NCBI GenBank assembly: GCA_964472785.1
Contig: CAYYMH010000003.1
Location: forward strand, 78,049-142,048
Reading direction: 5' to 3'
Length of the DNA stretch: 64,000 nucleotides
DNA from: CAYYMH01 sp964472785
Lineage (GTDB): Bacteria; Zhuqueibacterota; Zhuqueibacteria; Thermofontimicrobiales; Thermofontimicrobiaceae
A program made the position numbers and the translations under genes. Below are positions 62,194-64,000 of the stretch, in pieces. The notes below the pieces were generated by a model. It was not told the origin of the DNA. It worked only from the letters and a program-made list of their open reading frames with translations, and did no database searches. Each line of letters starts with the position of its first letter. Position 1 is the stretch's first letter.

Positions 62194-62255
62194 TTCAAAT
62201 ACCTCATTTTATGTTAATGTGATTTTTTTTTGTTCCAATTAATAAAAGAATTGGA

Positions 62256-63767
62256 TTATTCCGCTTCCTGTTCAGGGACAATTTCGCCGACGGTTCGATT
62301 TTGTTGGTTTAAATATTTATTGGCAACGCGCTTAATGTCTTCGGCGGTTATTTTTTCAACGTCCTCAATCTGATCAAATACTTTTTCCCAATCACCCAAA
62401 ACAACCTCAGCGTTGGTAAGCATCGCAGCCATGTTGGAATTCGTTTTCATTTGACTGATAATGGATTTTTTGGTGGTGCGTTTGAATTTTGTCAACTCGG
62501 CGTCGGTAACGGATTCGTTTTTAATTTTTTCGATCTCTTTATCAATCAATTCGAGGCATTCTTCGGACGTGTGGTCTTTTGCAGAAATGGCGAAAAATGC
62601 GATCAGGTTCGGATATTTGCTGCCGGGCCAACCGTTAAAACTGCCGGTTTGGATTGCCACTTTTTCTTCTTTCACCAACAGCTCCCAGAGCCGGGAAGAA
62701 CGACCCTGTCCGATAATATTCGTCAGTGCTTCCAATGCAGCATCATCTTCGTGAGTCTCTGCCGGGCGATGGTAGCCGACAAGCAGGATCGGTTGTGACT
62801 TGGCAACAACTTTGACGTGGCGTTCACCCCACTGTTCCGGCTCTTCGGTTCGCACTGGTTCCGGTTTCGGCCCACTGGGAATCCGGCCGAAATAGAGTTC
62901 TGCCATTTTAAAAACCTGTTTCGGCTTTACATCGCCAACGATGGCAACAGTCAGATTGCTGGGCTGATAATATGTCGAAAAATAATTTTCTACATCTTTG
63001 CGGGTGATTTTTTCCAGATCAGACATGTGTCCGACTACCGAATGATGGTAGGGATGCGCTTTGAACGCCGTAGCGAAAAAGTCTTCGATTAATTTGCCAA
63101 TCGGCTGGGTTTCGGTGCGCAGACGACGTTCTTCCATGACCACATCTTTTTCTTTGTAAAATTCCCGGAACACCGGATTCAAGAATCGGTCAGATGTAAT
63201 TGACATCCAGAATTCAAGTTTGTTGGAAGGAAGGCTGTTAATGTATTGCGTGGCATCGTTGCTGGTGTAAGCGTTCAATCCCGCATCTCCCTGCTCGCGC
63301 AACATGTCGATGAATTCATTATTGATGACCAACTTTTTTGACTGCTGACGTAGTTCTTCGAACTCGGAATTGAGTGCGGATAATTTACTGGTATCCGGAT
63401 TGATTTTGGAGCTTTCAAATTTTATTTGATGGTACAACTTATCCAATTGATCAAATAAAGTTTGCTCCGCAGCATAATCTTCAGTGCCTACGGTTTCGGT
63501 GCCTTTGAATGCCATGTGTTCCAGCAAATGCGAAATGCCAGTGATACCGTAATTTTCATTTGCTGATCCCACATCAGCGTACACGTGGAACGATGCCACC
63601 GGCGCTTCATGGCGTTCCATGACGATAAATTTCATACCGTTTTTCAACGTGTGTTCTTTCACCTGGGCCTTCATATCATCAAACGTCTGCGCCCAGCTTA
63701 GCCCATTTAGCAACATCAAACAACTAAAAATAATGAGCGGTTTCATCCATTTTTTTGGATTCATCAT
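62256..63767 (-). CDS. M16 family zinc metallopeptidase (active subunit)
   Basis: 503-residue exported peptidase with a signal peptide (PLIIFSCLMLLNGLSWAQ). The inverted zinc motif is intact: His80, Glu83 and His84 in ISHLLEHMAFKGT. The usual 70-residue spacing to the third ligand is extended by a Lys/Glu-rich helical insert (about 105-150) before GLNAYTSNDATQY. The second half has VAIVGDVKPKQVFKMAELYFG and the C-terminal DLRR-like region. M16 enzymes degrade short or unfolded peptides within a closed chamber. ATG 63767 has GGAGGA 4 bases upstream, and a second ATG directly follows. It is the first gene of a two-gene operon with the inactive partner. Confidence 0.93.
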   Translation of the reverse strand: MMNPKKWMKPLIIFSCLMLLNGLSWAQTFDDMKAQVKEHTLKNGMKFIVMERHEAPVASFHVYADVGSANENYGITGISHLLEHMAFKGTETVGTEDYAAEQTLFDQLDKLYHQIKFESSKINPDTSKLSALNSEFEELRQQSKKLVINNEFIDMLREQGDAGLNAYTSNDATQYINSLPSNKLEFWMSITSDRFLNPVFREFYKEKDVVMEERRLRTETQPIGKLIEDFFATAFKAHPYHHSVVGHMSDLEKITRKDVENYFSTYYQPSNLTVAIVGDVKPKQVFKMAELYFGRIPSGPKPEPVRTEEPEQWGERHVKVVAKSQPILLVGYHRPAETHEDDAALEALTNIIGQGRSSRLWELLVKEEKVAIQTGSFNGWPGSKYPNLIAFFAISAKDHTSEECLELIDKEIEKIKNESVTDAELTKFKRTTKKSIISQMKTNSNMAAMLTNAEVVLGDWEKVFDQIEDVEKITAEDIKRVANKYLNQQNRTVGEIVPEQEAE

Positions 63768-64000
63768 ATCGTCCTCCGATTAGGTTTTTTTATGAATTAT
63801 GAGTAAAAAATAATTGCTATAAAGATAGAAAAAATTATGTGAAAGTCAAGAAAAATAAAAGAATATTCTGATCAAAGCAACACGCCGCTTTCAGTATCAG
63901 TTTGAGAAATTAGATAACCTGGTTAATTCGCTATTTGTATATTTCAATAGACTTCTGCAAAATAAGAAACGACAATAAAATGGTTAACAAATGTACAGTA
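63768..64000. other. Upstream region of the M16 operon
   Basis: AT-rich, no gene seen. It should hold the minus-strand promoter of the M16 pair, but no strong -35/-10 pair stands out. Confidence 0.35.

Noticed and set aside
1..64000. tRNA, rRNA, CRISPR arrays, IS elements and riboswitches
   Set aside because: I looked for tRNA T-arm sequences, regular spaced repeats, transposase frames and cobalamin-type leaders (upstream of icmF) and saw none; short or divergent ones could be missed by eye.

Overview
The window looks like a fragment of a metagenome-assembled genome from a Gram-negative bacterium of the FCB group, probably Calditrichota, KSB1 or a relative. Two secreted proteins end in a type IX secretion-like C-terminal domain with the 'NYPNPFN' signature. 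There are several lipoproteins and three Tat-type leaders, and DnaG is of bacterial type. No rRNA or tRNA gene is visible, so the phylum is an inference. Two 100-N runs mark scaffold joins. One of them is demonstrably an artefact, because the same 55 bp lie on both sides.

Region 1 (1-13.9 kb) is acyl-CoA metabolism: two acyl-CoA dehydrogenases, a methylglutaconyl-CoA hydratase-like crotonase, the fused B12-dependent isobutyryl-CoA mutase IcmF, and a three-gene propionyl-CoA carboxylase (carboxyltransferase, biotin carboxylase, separate biotin carrier). Together they fit branched-chain and short-chain acyl-CoA catabolism through propionyl-CoA.

Region 2 (14.1-35.0 kb) is a glycoside and L-rhamnose utilisation island. 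It holds a GH1 beta-glucosidase, rhamnulokinase, rhamnose isomerase, a tungsten-type aldehyde ferredoxin oxidoreductase, a double class II aldolase, and a LarA-type nickel racemase. These are followed by a double 3-keto-glycoside hydrolase (DUF1080) lipoprotein, three Tat-exported Gfo/Idh/MocA oxidoreductases, an ApbE flavin transferase, a small membrane protein, a GH78 alpha-L-rhamnosidase and a DUF6807 protein. A xylulokinase pseudogene closes it. The layout suggests hydrolytic and oxidoreductive removal of sugars from rhamnosides outside the cytoplasm, then rhamnose breakdown to DHAP and lactaldehyde, with lactaldehyde possibly oxidised to lactate and racemised.

Region 3 (35.0-47.5 kb) is visibly more AT-rich at first. 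It carries an ECF sigma factor, a membrane zinc-finger anti-sigma factor with a large extracytoplasmic part, a short exported peptide interrupted by a gap, a 52-residue antisense small gene, a membrane-anchored TPR-CHAT (caspase-like) protein, and a large thioester alpha-2-macroglobulin. I regard the sigma/anti-sigma/peptide/TPR-CHAT group as the best candidate for an undescribed regulatory system.

Region 4 (47.9-64 kb) is mixed: an AAA/DUF4143 ATPase, a frameshifted DUF1566 secreted protein, a trypsin-like lipoprotein split only by the false gap, a metallophosphoesterase/PQQ-propeller lipoprotein, an SDR, a ferredoxin-tailed aldo/keto reductase, dnaG, a TPR-thioredoxin lipoprotein, and an active plus inactive M16 peptidase pair.

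Across the window, intergenic spaces hold a family of degenerate repeats built from words such as ATCxGTG and CTTxGTG, usually as facing inverted pairs. One pair encloses a decayed GxxExxY-family gene, which may be the key to how these repeats spread.
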